A DNA stretch of 24,082 nucleotides from an uncultured Clostridia bacterium (GTDB lineage Bacteria > Bacillota > Clostridia > UBA1381): NCBI GenBank assembly GCA_905236685.1, contig CAJOPD010000079.1, positions 1-24,082 of the forward strand. The letters run 5' to 3'. The notes under the pieces were generated by a model. It made no database searches. It was not told where the DNA came from and was given only the letters and a program-made list of their open reading frames with translations. The position numbers were made by a program, and so were the translations under genes. Shown here in pieces: positions 1 through 7,976 of the stretch (positions are counted from its first letter, which is position 1; every line of letters starts with the position of its first letter).

Positions 1-1418
1 GTTGAAATCTCCAATATACCGAGCCATACCGTGACGAACATTCTCTCCTTATTGTTAGAACAGATTGCGGCATTTGTATCTGTCAGAATTTGAGCCGGGG
101 ATTTTCCCATCTTTGCATTGTTTGCAAGTACAATTTTAGACGCCATCATAAAGAGCGCTGCCGGTACTCCTTTACCCGACACATCCGCAATTACCATACA
201 AAGATGGTCGTCGTCCACAAGGAAGAAATCGTAAAAATCTCCGCCTACTTCCTTGGCTGGATCCATACTGGCATATAGATCAAATTGCGTATGCTCGGGG
301 AACGGCGGAAAAATACTCGGAAGCATAGCGCATTGAATACGCGTAGCGAGTGCCATTTCCGTGCTTATACGCTCCTTTTCGGCTGTAATAGCTTCAATCT
401 GTTCTATGTGCGCGTCAATCTCAAAAATCATATTTGAAACATCATCTGCAAGATTACCGATTTCGTTATGCGCGTTAATCTGTGAAAGTCCGTCGGTGAC
501 AGCTTTGCTGTCCTTTGAATTTTTGTATTCAAGGATATGGCTTTGCACTTTTTTCAACGGGTGAAGAACGAAGAAGAAAATCAGCGCAAGGCATATCAGG
601 GACAAAACAAGCTGATTAAGAATTGCAAGAGTTGCTCCTTTGCGCGTCTTTGTCTTGGCGTCCGCACGCAAAACCGACCAGTCGTATGTCAGGCCAATCA
701 GCACATTGTAGCTGTCAAAGGAGCATAGATTTGCATAATAATCCGCATAAATGCCTGCGTCTGCAAGATGACTGGAATTTCTGATTGCCTCACGCATAGC
801 CAGCCTTTGACTTTCGTTAACGGGAACCCTTTTTCCGAGAATATACGCATCTTCCTGCCTTGTGCCTCTTACCGCAACTTTTTCTGCTCCGCTGAACAGG
901 AAAAACTGACTGTTAAATTTATCCTCGGGTATAACGCAAAACAGATATGAAATATTGTAGGACTGCTTTATCTGGTCAATTCTTGTAAGAAGCCAGGAGT
1001 AAGCAATCTCAGCGTAAAGCTTTTGATCCTCGGGGGAAAGCATTTCGCATTGTGCTGTATCAAGATACCTTAATTGAAGCCCGGGATTATGTTCTTGAAA
1101 AACACGGCATTTTTCCGCTGTACTGTTCCGTCGGTCAAACACCGCGTCATATTCGATGTCAAGTTCGTCAGAATGTGCATACCAATATTTAATGAGCCAT
1201 ATATGCGTGGGATTATCAATCACGGCACGCTTTACTTCATTCGCGATTTCCGCAGCGTGAAGCTCCGTCTGAACTTTCACGCTGTTATCGTAAAAATACG
1301 ATTCGCATATGTAAGTCATAATGCCTGTTGTCAGTATGCCTATTAAGAAAAAAATTGCTACTTGTTTTATTATACTGTACCGCTTTTTCCCTGACTTTGT
1401 CTGCTGTGATTTCTTCAT
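1..1418 (-). CDS. RsbU/SpoIIE-type PP2C serine phosphatase with HAMP domain (partial, C-terminus beyond window)
   Basis: The minus-strand frame stays open from an ATG at 1418 to the left edge, giving about 472 residues without the C-terminus. A membrane segment lies at about residues 16-37, followed by an extracytoplasmic sensor-like region of roughly 220 residues. A second membrane segment at about 263-285 leads into a HAMP-like linker (NEIGNLADDVSNM near 318-330) and a short coil. The SpoIIE-type PP2C domain then begins with MALATRIQCAMLP, GGDFYD and ADVSGKG, whose aspartates bind the metal ions in this family. Family members dephosphorylate anti-anti-sigma factors in partner-switching pathways, so a role as a membrane sensor phosphatase is inferred. 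No ligand is evident for the sensor part. A GTG five codons upstream is an alternative start. The gene is transcribed away from the glycan operon, from its own strong promoter. Confidence 0.9.
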   Translation of the reverse strand, partial: MKKSQQTKSGKKRYSIIKQVAIFFLIGILTTGIMTYICESYFYDNSVKVQTELHAAEIANEVKRAVIDNPTHIWLIKYWYAHSDELDIEYDAVFDRRNSTAEKCRVFQEHNPGLQLRYLDTAQCEMLSPEDQKLYAEIAYSWLLTRIDQIKQSYNISYLFCVIPEDKFNSQFFLFSGAEKVAVRGTRQEDAYILGKRVPVNESQRLAMREAIRNSSHLADAGIYADYYANLCSFDSYNVLIGLTYDWSVLRADAKTKTRKGATLAILNQLVLSLICLALIFFFVLHPLKKVQSHILEYKNSKDSKAVTDGLSQINAHNEIGNLADDVSNMIFEIDAHIEQIEAITAEKERISTEMALATRIQCAMLPSIFPPFPEHTQFDLYASMDPAKEVGGDFYDFFLVDDDHLCMVIADVSGKGVPAALFMMASKIVLANNAKMGKSPAQILTDTNAAICSNNKERMFVTVWLGILEIS

Positions 1419-1485
1419 TTTGCTTCGTTTCACCTCTGATTTTTTCTAAGTAATCGAAATATATTGCTGATAAATACGGATAGTT

Positions 1486-1514
1486 ATTATAGCACAATCC
1501 CGTTATTTTGTCAA
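1486..1514 (-). promoter_or_regulatory. Perfect SigA-type promoter of the PP2C phosphatase gene
   Basis: On the minus strand, TTGACA (1514-1509) and TATAAT (1491-1486) are separated by exactly 17 bases. Both hexamers match the consensus in full. The predicted start point is near 1479, leaving a leader of about 60 bases before the ATG at 1418. Confidence 0.85.
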
Positions 1515-1584
1515 CCAAAGGCATTTTTTGATATGTGGGTACTTTGTAGGTTTACAATAGATGTGATTTTTATTTGGGTTTTCA

Positions 1585-1613
1585 TTGACATTATTATTAT
1601 TAAGTGATATAAT
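1585..1613 (+). promoter_or_regulatory. Perfect SigA-type promoter of the glycan operon
   Basis: TTGACA (1585-1590) and TATAAT (1608-1613) are separated by exactly 17 bases, with both hexamers fully consensus. The expected start point is near 1620, about 105 bases ahead of the first gene (ATG at 1726). It is the only strong promoter I see for the ten-gene operon, and it lies back to back with the promoter of the phosphatase gene. Confidence 0.85.
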
Positions 1614-1628
1614 TTCTAAATGATGATT

Positions 1629-1662
1629 AAAAGCGTTTCAGTAGTGTATTTACGCTTTTTTT
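1629..1662 (+). terminator. Terminator-like hairpin in the leader of the glycan operon
   Basis: An 8-bp perfect stem (1629-1636 with 1652-1659) with a 15-base loop runs into seven T residues (1656-1662). The orientation fits plus-strand transcription, and the only transcript that could reach it starts about 10 bases upstream at the 1585-1613 promoter. It could attenuate the operon, or act simply as a 5' structure. The stem is only moderately stable (three G-C pairs), so complete termination is not expected. Confidence 0.5.
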
Positions 1663-1725
1663 GGGGACATATATTTGATTAAAAAACATCGCTTAACATA
1701 TTACTTAATCCGAGGAATGTTATAA

Positions 1726-3186
1726 ATGGACAATAAACAAGTGACGGGCAACACAATAGCCAATAATATGATATGGCGGCTGATGGAGCGTTTCGGCGCC
1801 CAAGGCGTAACTACCATTGTTTCCATTGTGCTGGCGCGTCTTCTCGACCCTGCTGTTTACGGCGTTGTTGCAATTGTGTCGATTTTTACGGCGCTTTTGC
1901 AGGTTTTTATAGACAGCGGATTTGCTAACGCGCTTATTCAAAAAAAAGATGCGGACGACTTGGACTTTTCAACTGTGTTTTATTTTAATGTCGTTGTCTG
2001 CATTGTTTTGTATCTGGGTTTGTTTGCCGCTGCACCTCTTATTGCAAAATTTTATAAAATGGCACAGCTTACCGCCGTGGTGCGCGTACAGGGGCTTACG
2101 CTGATTATTTCGGGACTTAAAAATGTTCAGCAGGCTTTTGTGTCAAAAAACCTTATGTTTAAAAAGTTTTTTTTCGCAACTCTTACCGGAACCATCGGTG
2201 CGGCAGTTGTCGGAATAGTTATGGCGTTGCTTGGATTTGGGGTATGGGCGATTGTGACGGAAACTCTGTTTAATATGACTGTTGATACTATGTTTCTATG
2301 GTTCACGGTTAAGTGGCGTCCCAAAAAAATGTTCTCGTGGGCACGGCTTAAAGGTATGTTCTCCTTTGGCTCAAAGCTGTTTATGACAAGTATTTTTGCA
2401 ACAATTTACAGAGAAGCTCGCCAAATGATAATCGGAAAGGTTTACACGGCGGAGGATTTGGCTTTTTATAACAAGGGTGCGACATTCCCGCAGATGTTTT
2501 CAAACAATGTCATTTCTTCCATAGACAGCGTAATCTTCCCCGTTCTTGCGATAAAGCAAAATGACCTTACCGATGTAAAATCGACCACACGGCGAGCCGT
2601 AAAGCTCGGATTTTATATCGTTTCTCCTATGATGGCAGGTCTGTGCGCCTGTGCCACGCCGTTTATCACAGTCTTGCTTACTGCTAAATGGCTGCCCTGC
2701 GTTTTCTTTATGAGAATATGCTGTTACTCATATGCGTGGGACTGCATTACGCAAATTCACATAAACGCCACAAAATCGCTTGGCAAGGGTCAGACACTTT
2801 TGAGAATTGATATTATCAAAAAGGTCGTTACCTTCACCGTTATGCTTGCAACGGTATTTATAAATCTGGAAGTTATGATGTGGAGTATGCTGGGCACGGC
2901 GCTGTTTGCATATGTAATCAGCGCATATCCGAACACAAAGCTTTTCGGATACAGCTTTAAAGAGCAGTTTGCCGACCTTTTCCCGATAGCAGTTCTCGAT
3001 ATCATTATGATTTTTATTGTTCTTTCGGTACAGCTGTTGGGGCTCGGTGCATTTTTGACTTTGATTATTCAGGTTATTGTCGGAGCAGTAACCTATATTG
3101 TCGGCTCAAAGCTGTTTAAGCTTGATTCTTTTGATTACTTGCGGGATTTTTGCAAAGCAAAGCTAGGAAATCATTTAATTAAATAA
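1726..3186 (+). CDS. Wzx-like oligosaccharide flippase (polysaccharide transport, MOP superfamily)
   Basis: The 486-residue protein is almost entirely hydrophobic, with many successive membrane segments from about residue 20 to the C-terminal region. This is the size and pattern of the MOP-superfamily flippases that move lipid-linked sugar repeats across the membrane. The N-terminal part (WRLMERFGAQGVTTIVSIVL, then ARLLDPAVYGVVA) is typical of the TuaB/Wzx-like 'lipopolysaccharide biosynthesis protein' group. A GAGG element ten bases before the ATG serves as ribosome binding site. It is the first gene of the operon, with 15 bases to the glycosyltransferase gene. The family call is firm. The exported glycan (teichuronic acid-like, capsule or glycoprotein glycan) cannot be told from sequence. 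Confidence 0.9.
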   Translation: MDNKQVTGNTIANNMIWRLMERFGAQGVTTIVSIVLARLLDPAVYGVVAIVSIFTALLQVFIDSGFANALIQKKDADDLDFSTVFYFNVVVCIVLYLGLFAAAPLIAKFYKMAQLTAVVRVQGLTLIISGLKNVQQAFVSKNLMFKKFFFATLTGTIGAAVVGIVMALLGFGVWAIVTETLFNMTVDTMFLWFTVKWRPKKMFSWARLKGMFSFGSKLFMTSIFATIYREARQMIIGKVYTAEDLAFYNKGATFPQMFSNNVISSIDSVIFPVLAIKQNDLTDVKSTTRRAVKLGFYIVSPMMAGLCACATPFITVLLTAKWLPCVFFMRICCYSYAWDCITQIHINATKSLGKGQTLLRIDIIKKVVTFTVMLATVFINLEVMMWSMLGTALFAYVISAYPNTKLFGYSFKEQFADLFPIAVLDIIMIFIVLSVQLLGLGAFLTLIIQVIVGAVTYIVGSKLFKLDSFDYLRDFCKAKLGNHLIK

Positions 3187-3201
3187 AGCAGGGGGCGCAG
3201 T

Positions 3202-4278
3202 ATGTCAAACTGGGACGATTTATATAAAAACGGATATGCAGATTTTGAAGGCGACTTCGGCAAGGAGTATGAATATGTCAAATCTGATGTTCTTGTAAGC
3301 ATTATCTGTATGACCTATAACCACGAAAAATATGTTGAACAGGCGCTCAAAGGGCTTGTCAGCCAAAGGACAAACTTTAAGTATGAGATAATTGTCCACG
3401 ACGACGCGTCTACCGATAATACAGCGGAAATTATAAGAAAGTACGCATCTATGTACCCGGATCTTATACAGCCGATTATACAAGAGGAAAACAAAATGTC
3501 AAAAGGCGTTAAAATTACCCGCGACATTATTTTTCCCGTTTGCAAAGGTAAATACATCGCTTTTTGCGAAGGCGACGATTATTGGTGTTTTGACGACAGG
3601 CTTCAAAAACAGGTCGAAGCAATGGAGAACAGTCCAAATATTTCTATGTGCCTTGCGAAAGTGCAGTATATGGACGCGGAAGGGAATAAATTAGACGATA
3701 TTATGCCTCGACAGTGCCACAATTTCAAAGAAGGCATAATACCGAAAGACTATTACTGCGAAAAAGTTTGGATATACGGCGCATATTTTCATACATCATC
3801 ATATTTAATGCGGCGCGACCTGATTTTATGGTCATTTAAAAGCAAAGCCACTTTGCGTATGAACGGGGACCAAGTATGGCTGAGAATTGCCTCAATGCTT
3901 GGCGATGTATACTTTTTGAATGAGATTGTGGCTTGCAGGCGTATGCTTACAAGCAACAGCTTTAATAAATGGTTTGCAGATGCAAAAGATGATGTAAAGG
4001 CAAAATATCTTTTAAATGAGGCAGAAGGATATGCCATTTTCGACAGCGAAACAAACCGTGAATTCCACAAATACTCTGTCATAGCAATCTATCGAAAACT
4101 GGAATTCGGCATACCTTATGACGAAAAAAGAGTTAAGGCTATCGCTAAGCTTTCAAATGCTAAGCTTTGTGATTTCCGTCCATACGGGACAGCAAAAGAC
4201 AAGGCATTATATCTGCTCATAAAGTATTTGACAGGTCCTTTTCACAGAATTATGGCGATAAAAAGGAGGCACAAATGA
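3202..4278 (+). CDS. Family 2 glycosyltransferase
   Basis: This 358-residue protein has a GT-A fold start at about residue 31 (VSIICMTYNHEKYVEQAL). It carries the nucleotide-sugar binding acidic pair in VHDDASTDNT (Asp67, Asp68) and a second acidic motif CEGDDYW (123-128). These are hallmarks of inverting GT2 enzymes. No membrane segments are evident, so it is presumably cytoplasmic or membrane-associated. It is likely to transfer one sugar of the repeat unit made by the operon, perhaps the unusual dTDP-sugar of the downstream genes, but donor and acceptor are inferred only from position. It is the only glycosyltransferase in the window. The stop overlaps the rmlA start (ATGA), indicating translational coupling. 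Confidence 0.9.
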   Translation: MSNWDDLYKNGYADFEGDFGKEYEYVKSDVLVSIICMTYNHEKYVEQALKGLVSQRTNFKYEIIVHDDASTDNTAEIIRKYASMYPDLIQPIIQEENKMSKGVKITRDIIFPVCKGKYIAFCEGDDYWCFDDRLQKQVEAMENSPNISMCLAKVQYMDAEGNKLDDIMPRQCHNFKEGIIPKDYYCEKVWIYGAYFHTSSYLMRRDLILWSFKSKATLRMNGDQVWLRIASMLGDVYFLNEIVACRRMLTSNSFNKWFADAKDDVKAKYLLNEAEGYAIFDSETNREFHKYSVIAIYRKLEFGIPYDEKRVKAIAKLSNAKLCDFRPYGTAKDKALYLLIKYLTGPFHRIMAIKRRHK

Positions 4279-5159
4279 AAGGTATAATTTTAGCAGGCGG
4301 CGCAGGCACGCGCCTTTACCCTATTACAATGGTGACTTCAAAACAGCTCCTTCCCGTTTATGACAAGCCTATGATTTACTATCCGCTTTCAACCCTTATG
4401 CTTGCGGGAATTAAGGACATACTCATTATCAGCACGCCGGAGGACACCCCTCGGTTTGAGCACTTGCTGGGTGACGGAAGCCAGTTCGGCATATCTCTCA
4501 GCTATACCGTTCAGCCCTCACCCGACGGTTTGGCACAGGCATTTATCCTGGGGGAAAAATTTATCGGAAATGATGAGTGCGCTATGGTATTGGGCGATAA
4601 TATATTTTATGGCGGCGGACTTAGAGATAAGTTAAAGAAAGCTGTGCAGAATACAGAAAGCGGATTTGCCACCGTTTTCGGTTATTTTGTAAACGACCCC
4701 GAGCGTTTTGGTATTATGGAACTCGGCAAAGAGGGGAAAATCGTATCTGTTGAAGAAAAACCGAAAAATCCCAAGAGTAATTACTGTATCACAGGGCTTT
4801 ATTTCTACCCCAAGGGTGTAGCCCAAAAAGCCAAGCAGGTAAAGCCGAGCGCCAGAGGCGAGCTTGAAATTACCACCCTTAATGAAATGTATCTTTCGGA
4901 AGAACAATTAAAGGGAATTATCTTAGGGCGCGGATTTGCGTGGCTTGATACGGGAACAATGGACAGTCTTGTTGAGGCTACCGAGTTTGTCCAGATGATT
5001 GAAAAACGGCAGGGCGTAAAGATATCCGCTCCCGAAGAAATCGCATTTTATAACGGGTGGATTGACAAGGAAAAGCTGTTAAAATCCGCAAAGCGTTACG
5101 GAAAATCCCCGTACGGACGGCATTTAAAAAATGTTGCGGAGGGTAAATTTATATATTAA
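4275..5159 (+). CDS. rmlA: Glucose-1-phosphate thymidylyltransferase
   Basis: RmlA makes dTDP-glucose from dTTP and glucose-1-phosphate, the entry step to dTDP-deoxysugars. The signature GGAGTRLYPIT at residues 8-18 is the nucleotide-binding loop. It is followed by KQLLPVYDKPMIYYPLSTLM, the GDNIFYG motif, and EEKPKNPKSNYCITGLYFY. The length of 294 residues equals that of bacterial RmlA. The start codon overlaps the stop of the upstream glycosyltransferase gene, with AGGAGG just ahead of it. Enzymes of this family are usually feedback-inhibited by the end product. The call is secure. Confidence 0.97.
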   Translation: MKGIILAGGAGTRLYPITMVTSKQLLPVYDKPMIYYPLSTLMLAGIKDILIISTPEDTPRFEHLLGDGSQFGISLSYTVQPSPDGLAQAFILGEKFIGNDECAMVLGDNIFYGGGLRDKLKKAVQNTESGFATVFGYFVNDPERFGIMELGKEGKIVSVEEKPKNPKSNYCITGLYFYPKGVAQKAKQVKPSARGELEITTLNEMYLSEEQLKGIILGRGFAWLDTGTMDSLVEATEFVQMIEKRQGVKISAPEEIAFYNGWIDKEKLLKSAKRYGKSPYGRHLKNVAEGKFIY

Positions 5160-5164
5160 ACAAA

Positions 5165-5170
5165 AGAGGA
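5165..5170 (+). promoter_or_regulatory. Ribosome binding site fixing the rmlC start
   Basis: AGAGGA lies five bases before the ATG at 5176, and no comparable element precedes the in-frame ATG at 5131 inside rmlA. This selects the 185-residue form of RmlC. Confidence 0.75.
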
Positions 5171-5175
5171 ATTGT

Positions 5176-5733
5176 ATGAGTAATTTCAAATTTACTGAAA
5201 CGGAAATTGAAGGCGTATATGTCATAGAGGTTAAAACCTACGGCGATAACCGCGGATATTTTATGGAAACATACAAAAAATCCGATTTTGACGCTGCGGG
5301 ACTTAAATATGATTTTGTTCAGGACAATCAGTCAAGCTCCCGAAAGGGCGTATTGCGCGGACTTCACTTTCAAAAAACGCACCCTCAGGCAAAGCTTGTG
5401 CGGGTTCTTTCGGGCGAGGTGTTTGATGTCGCCGTCGATTTGAGGAAGGACAGCGCAACATACGGAAAATGGGTCGGAGTTTTGCTCTCGGAAGAGAATA
5501 AAAAACAATTTATGATTCCGCGCGGCTTTGCACACGGCTTTTTGGTTGTTAGCGACTATGCGGAATTTGCATATAAATGCGACGATATCTACCACCCCGA
5601 CGACGAGGGCGGAATTATCTGGAACGACCCCGATATAGCTATAAAATGGCCCGAGGTTGAAAAAATTACCCTGAGCGAAAAGGATATGAAAAATCCGACT
5701 CTTGCCGAAAGCAAGATATTCTTTGAATTTTGA
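5176..5733 (+). CDS. rmlC: dTDP-4-dehydrorhamnose 3,5-epimerase
   Basis: RmlC converts dTDP-4-keto-6-deoxyglucose to dTDP-4-keto-L-rhamnose by epimerising C3 and C5. The cupin-fold protein of 185 residues carries GDNRGYFMETY (23-33), the catalytic histidine in RGLHFQ (His64), the HPQAKLVRVLSGEVFDVAVD strand, IPRGFAHGF, and the IYHPDDEGGIIWNDP segment with the conserved tyrosine (Tyr139). The start at 5176 is chosen for its AGAGGA site and because it gives the usual RmlC length. An earlier in-frame ATG at 5131 would overlap rmlA and add 15 non-conserved residues. The order rmlA-rmlC-rmlB is kept here, but rmlD does not follow. Confidence 0.96.
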   Translation: MSNFKFTETEIEGVYVIEVKTYGDNRGYFMETYKKSDFDAAGLKYDFVQDNQSSSRKGVLRGLHFQKTHPQAKLVRVLSGEVFDVAVDLRKDSATYGKWVGVLLSEENKKQFMIPRGFAHGFLVVSDYAEFAYKCDDIYHPDDEGGIIWNDPDIAIKWPEVEKITLSEKDMKNPTLAESKIFFEF

Positions 5734-5763
5734 GCAAAAGTTGATTAAACAAAGGAGAATTTT

Positions 5764-6789
5764 ATGCAAAAGACTGTAATTGTTACCGGCGGCGCGGGTT
5801 TTATCGGGTCAAATTTTATTTTTCATATGCTTGGCAAGTATCCGGATTACAGGATTATCTGCCTTGATAAGCTTACCTATGCGGGAAATTTGTCCACACT
5901 TAAATCTGTTATGGACAAGCCGAATTTTCGGTTTGTAAAACTGGACATCTGCGACAGAGAAGGCGTATACAAACTCTTTGAGGAGGAAAAGCCCGATATT
6001 ATAGTCAATTTTGCGGCGGAGAGCCATGTGGACAGAAGTATCGAGGACCCGTCCATTTTTCTCCAAACAAATATCGTCGGGACAAGCGTTTTAATGGACG
6101 CTTGCAGAAAATACGGCATAGAAAGGTATCATCAGGTGTCAACAGACGAGGTTTACGGCGATTTGCCGCTCGATAGACCCGACCTGTTTTTTACCGAAGA
6201 AACACCGATACATACTTCAAGCCCATACAGCAGCAGCAAGGCAGGGGCGGACCTTTTGGTAATGGCATACTATCGCACTTTTAATCTGCCTGTTACAATA
6301 TCGCGGTGCTCGAACAATTACGGACCGTATCATTTTCCCGAAAAGCTTATACCGCTGATGATTGCGAACTGCTTGAACGACAAGCCTTTGCCAGTTTACG
6401 GCAAGGGAATAAATGTCCGCGACTGGCTTTATGTGGAGGATCACTGCAAGGCGATTGACTTGATAATAGATAAAGGCCGCGTAGGCGAGATTTACAATGT
6501 CGGCGGGCATAATGAAATGAAGAACATCGATATAGTAAAACTAATCTGCCGCGAGCTCGGAAAGCCCGAGAGCCTCATTACATATGTTACTGACAGAAAA
6601 GGGCACGATATGCGCTACGCTATTGACCCTACCAAAACCCATAATGAGCTGGGCTGGCTTCCCGAAACAAAGTTCGAGGACGGCATAAAAAAGACAATTA
6701 AGTGGTACCTTGATAACAAGCCTTGGTGGGAGGAAATCATTTCGGGCGAGTACAGGGACTATTATGATAAAATGTATAAAAATCGCTGA
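5764..6789 (+). CDS. rmlB: dTDP-glucose 4,6-dehydratase
   Basis: RmlB oxidises dTDP-glucose to dTDP-4-keto-6-deoxyglucose with tightly bound NAD+. The extended-SDR protein has 341 residues. The Rossmann motif GGAGFIGSNF is at residues 9-18. NFAAESHVDRSI follows, then the dehydratase-specific TDEVYG (Thr127, Asp128, Glu129) and the catalytic YxxxK (Tyr155, Lys159). RCSNNYGPYHFPEKLIPLMI is the standard substrate-binding segment. An AAAGGAG site precedes the ATG. It sits 30 bases after rmlC and 24 bases before the first aminotransferase gene. The 4-keto product is the branch point where aminotransferases and ThDP enzymes of known deoxysugar pathways act. Confidence 0.97.
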   Translation: MQKTVIVTGGAGFIGSNFIFHMLGKYPDYRIICLDKLTYAGNLSTLKSVMDKPNFRFVKLDICDREGVYKLFEEEKPDIIVNFAAESHVDRSIEDPSIFLQTNIVGTSVLMDACRKYGIERYHQVSTDEVYGDLPLDRPDLFFTEETPIHTSSPYSSSKAGADLLVMAYYRTFNLPVTISRCSNNYGPYHFPEKLIPLMIANCLNDKPLPVYGKGINVRDWLYVEDHCKAIDLIIDKGRVGEIYNVGGHNEMKNIDIVKLICRELGKPESLITYVTDRKGHDMRYAIDPTKTHNELGWLPETKFEDGIKKTIKWYLDNKPWWEEIISGEYRDYYDKMYKNR

Positions 6790-6813
6790 TTTATTAAAAA
6801 GGAGATAAAAAAA

Positions 6814-7941
6814 ATGGCAATTCAAGTTTTGAAACCGAAATTTCATGTGGAGGAATGTCTTGACGCCGTTCGTGAATGTCTTGAAAAAGGCTGGACAGGT
6901 ATGGGCTTTAAGACGGTGGAATTTGAAGAAGAATGGAAGAAATATACAGGGCACAAATATGCCTACTACCTCAGTTCAAATACGGTAGGGCTTCATCTTG
7001 CCGTAAAAATACTGAAAATGGATAACGGCTGGCAGGACGGAGATGAGATTATCTCCTCGCCCATTACATTTGTATCGACAAATCTTGCCATTGAATATGA
7101 AAATATGAAACCCGTATTCGCAGATGTGGACGAATATTTGTGTATCGACCCTGCGGATATCGAGAAAAAGATTACAGACAGAACGAGAGCGGTCATTTTT
7201 GTCGGCTACGGCGGGCGTGTCGGTCAGCTTGACAAAGTTATTGAAATCTGCAAAAAGCATAACTTAAAACTGATTTTAGATGCTGCGCATATGTCAGGAA
7301 CAAGAGTAAACGGGGTGTTCCCCGGCACTTGGGACGGAGTTGATGTTACGGTTTATTCATATCAGGCAGTAAAAAACCTTCCGACAGGCGACAGCGGTAT
7401 GATTTGCTGGGCAGATGAAAAGTATGCCGACCTTACGCGAATGCTTGCTTGGTGCGGCATAAATAAGGATACATATGCGCGTTCCAACAAGGGAACATAT
7501 GCCTGGAAGTATGATGTTGATTATGTGGGATACAAATATAACGGCAACGCAATTATGGCGTCTATCGCGCTCACACAGCTCAAATATCTTGACGAAGAAA
7601 ACGCGCGCCGCCGCGAGATTGCCGCTATGTATAACGAAGGATTTAAGAATAATCCGAAAATAAAAATCGTTCCCGCAACATATGCAGACGAATGCTCGTA
7701 CCATCTTTACGAGCTAATTGTGCCCGACCGTGAAGATTTGCTTAATAAGCTGTCCGAGGCAGGCATAAACTGCGGAGTTCATTACCGCGATAATACCGAA
7801 TACAGCGTATTTTCGTTCGGCGAAGGTCAGGCACCGAAAGCAAGGGAAATCAGCGGGCATCTTATCACAATGCCTCTGCATATGTGGCTCACGGACGAAG
7901 ATGTTAAGATGATTATTGAAAAAGTAAATGAGTATGTGTGA
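6814..7941 (+). CDS. DegT/DnrJ/EryC1/StrS-family PLP aminotransferase (first of a tandem pair)
   Basis: This 375-residue fold-type I PLP enzyme belongs to the sugar aminotransferase family, which aminates keto-sugar nucleotides with glutamate as the usual donor. The N-terminal GWTGMGFKTVEFEEEW (26-41), the phosphate-binding SSNTVGLHL region (54-62), Asp156 in LDAAHMSGT and the PLP lysine in YSYQAVKNLPTGDSG (Lys187) are all visible. Where most family members have GEGG after the lysine, this one has GDSG. The C-terminal GINCGVHY segment is typical. It is clearly paralogous to the next gene. Amination of the RmlB or RmlC product at C3 or C4 is plausible but unproven. Lys187 argues against a ColD-like dehydratase, which has histidine there. 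Confidence 0.9.
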   Translation: MAIQVLKPKFHVEECLDAVRECLEKGWTGMGFKTVEFEEEWKKYTGHKYAYYLSSNTVGLHLAVKILKMDNGWQDGDEIISSPITFVSTNLAIEYENMKPVFADVDEYLCIDPADIEKKITDRTRAVIFVGYGGRVGQLDKVIEICKKHNLKLILDAAHMSGTRVNGVFPGTWDGVDVTVYSYQAVKNLPTGDSGMICWADEKYADLTRMLAWCGINKDTYARSNKGTYAWKYDVDYVGYKYNGNAIMASIALTQLKYLDEENARRREIAAMYNEGFKNNPKIKIVPATYADECSYHLYELIVPDREDLLNKLSEAGINCGVHYRDNTEYSVFSFGEGQAPKAREISGHLITMPLHMWLTDEDVKMIIEKVNEYV

Positions 7942-7960
7942 TAGATATATCTTAAAATCA

Positions 7961-7967
7961 AGGGGAG
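7961..7967 (+). promoter_or_regulatory. Ribosome binding site deciding the start of the second aminotransferase
   Basis: AGGGGAG ends directly before the in-frame ATG at 7968, leaving no spacing for initiation there. It is nine bases before the in-frame ATG at 7977, which is therefore the preferred start. Confidence 0.7.
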
Positions 7968-7976
7968 ATGTTATGC

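Noticed and set aside
1285..1524. Minus-strand open frame of 79 residues overlapping the phosphatase start
   Set aside because: It is in a different frame from the PP2C gene and its start lies upstream of the -35 of that gene's promoter, so the promoter would sit inside it. There is no family resemblance.
5131..5175. Earlier in-frame ATG for RmlC
   Set aside because: It overlaps the end of rmlA, lacks a ribosome binding site and adds 15 residues not typical of RmlC. The ATG at 5176 has AGAGGA ahead of it.
6814..7941. First DegT-type protein as a ColD-like PLP 3-dehydratase
   Set aside because: ColD has a histidine in place of the PLP lysine. Here the lysine (Lys187) is present, as it is in the second copy.
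7968..7976. Earlier ATG for the second aminotransferase
   Set aside because: The AGGGGAG element ends directly before it, leaving no spacing. The ATG at 7977 has the normal distance.
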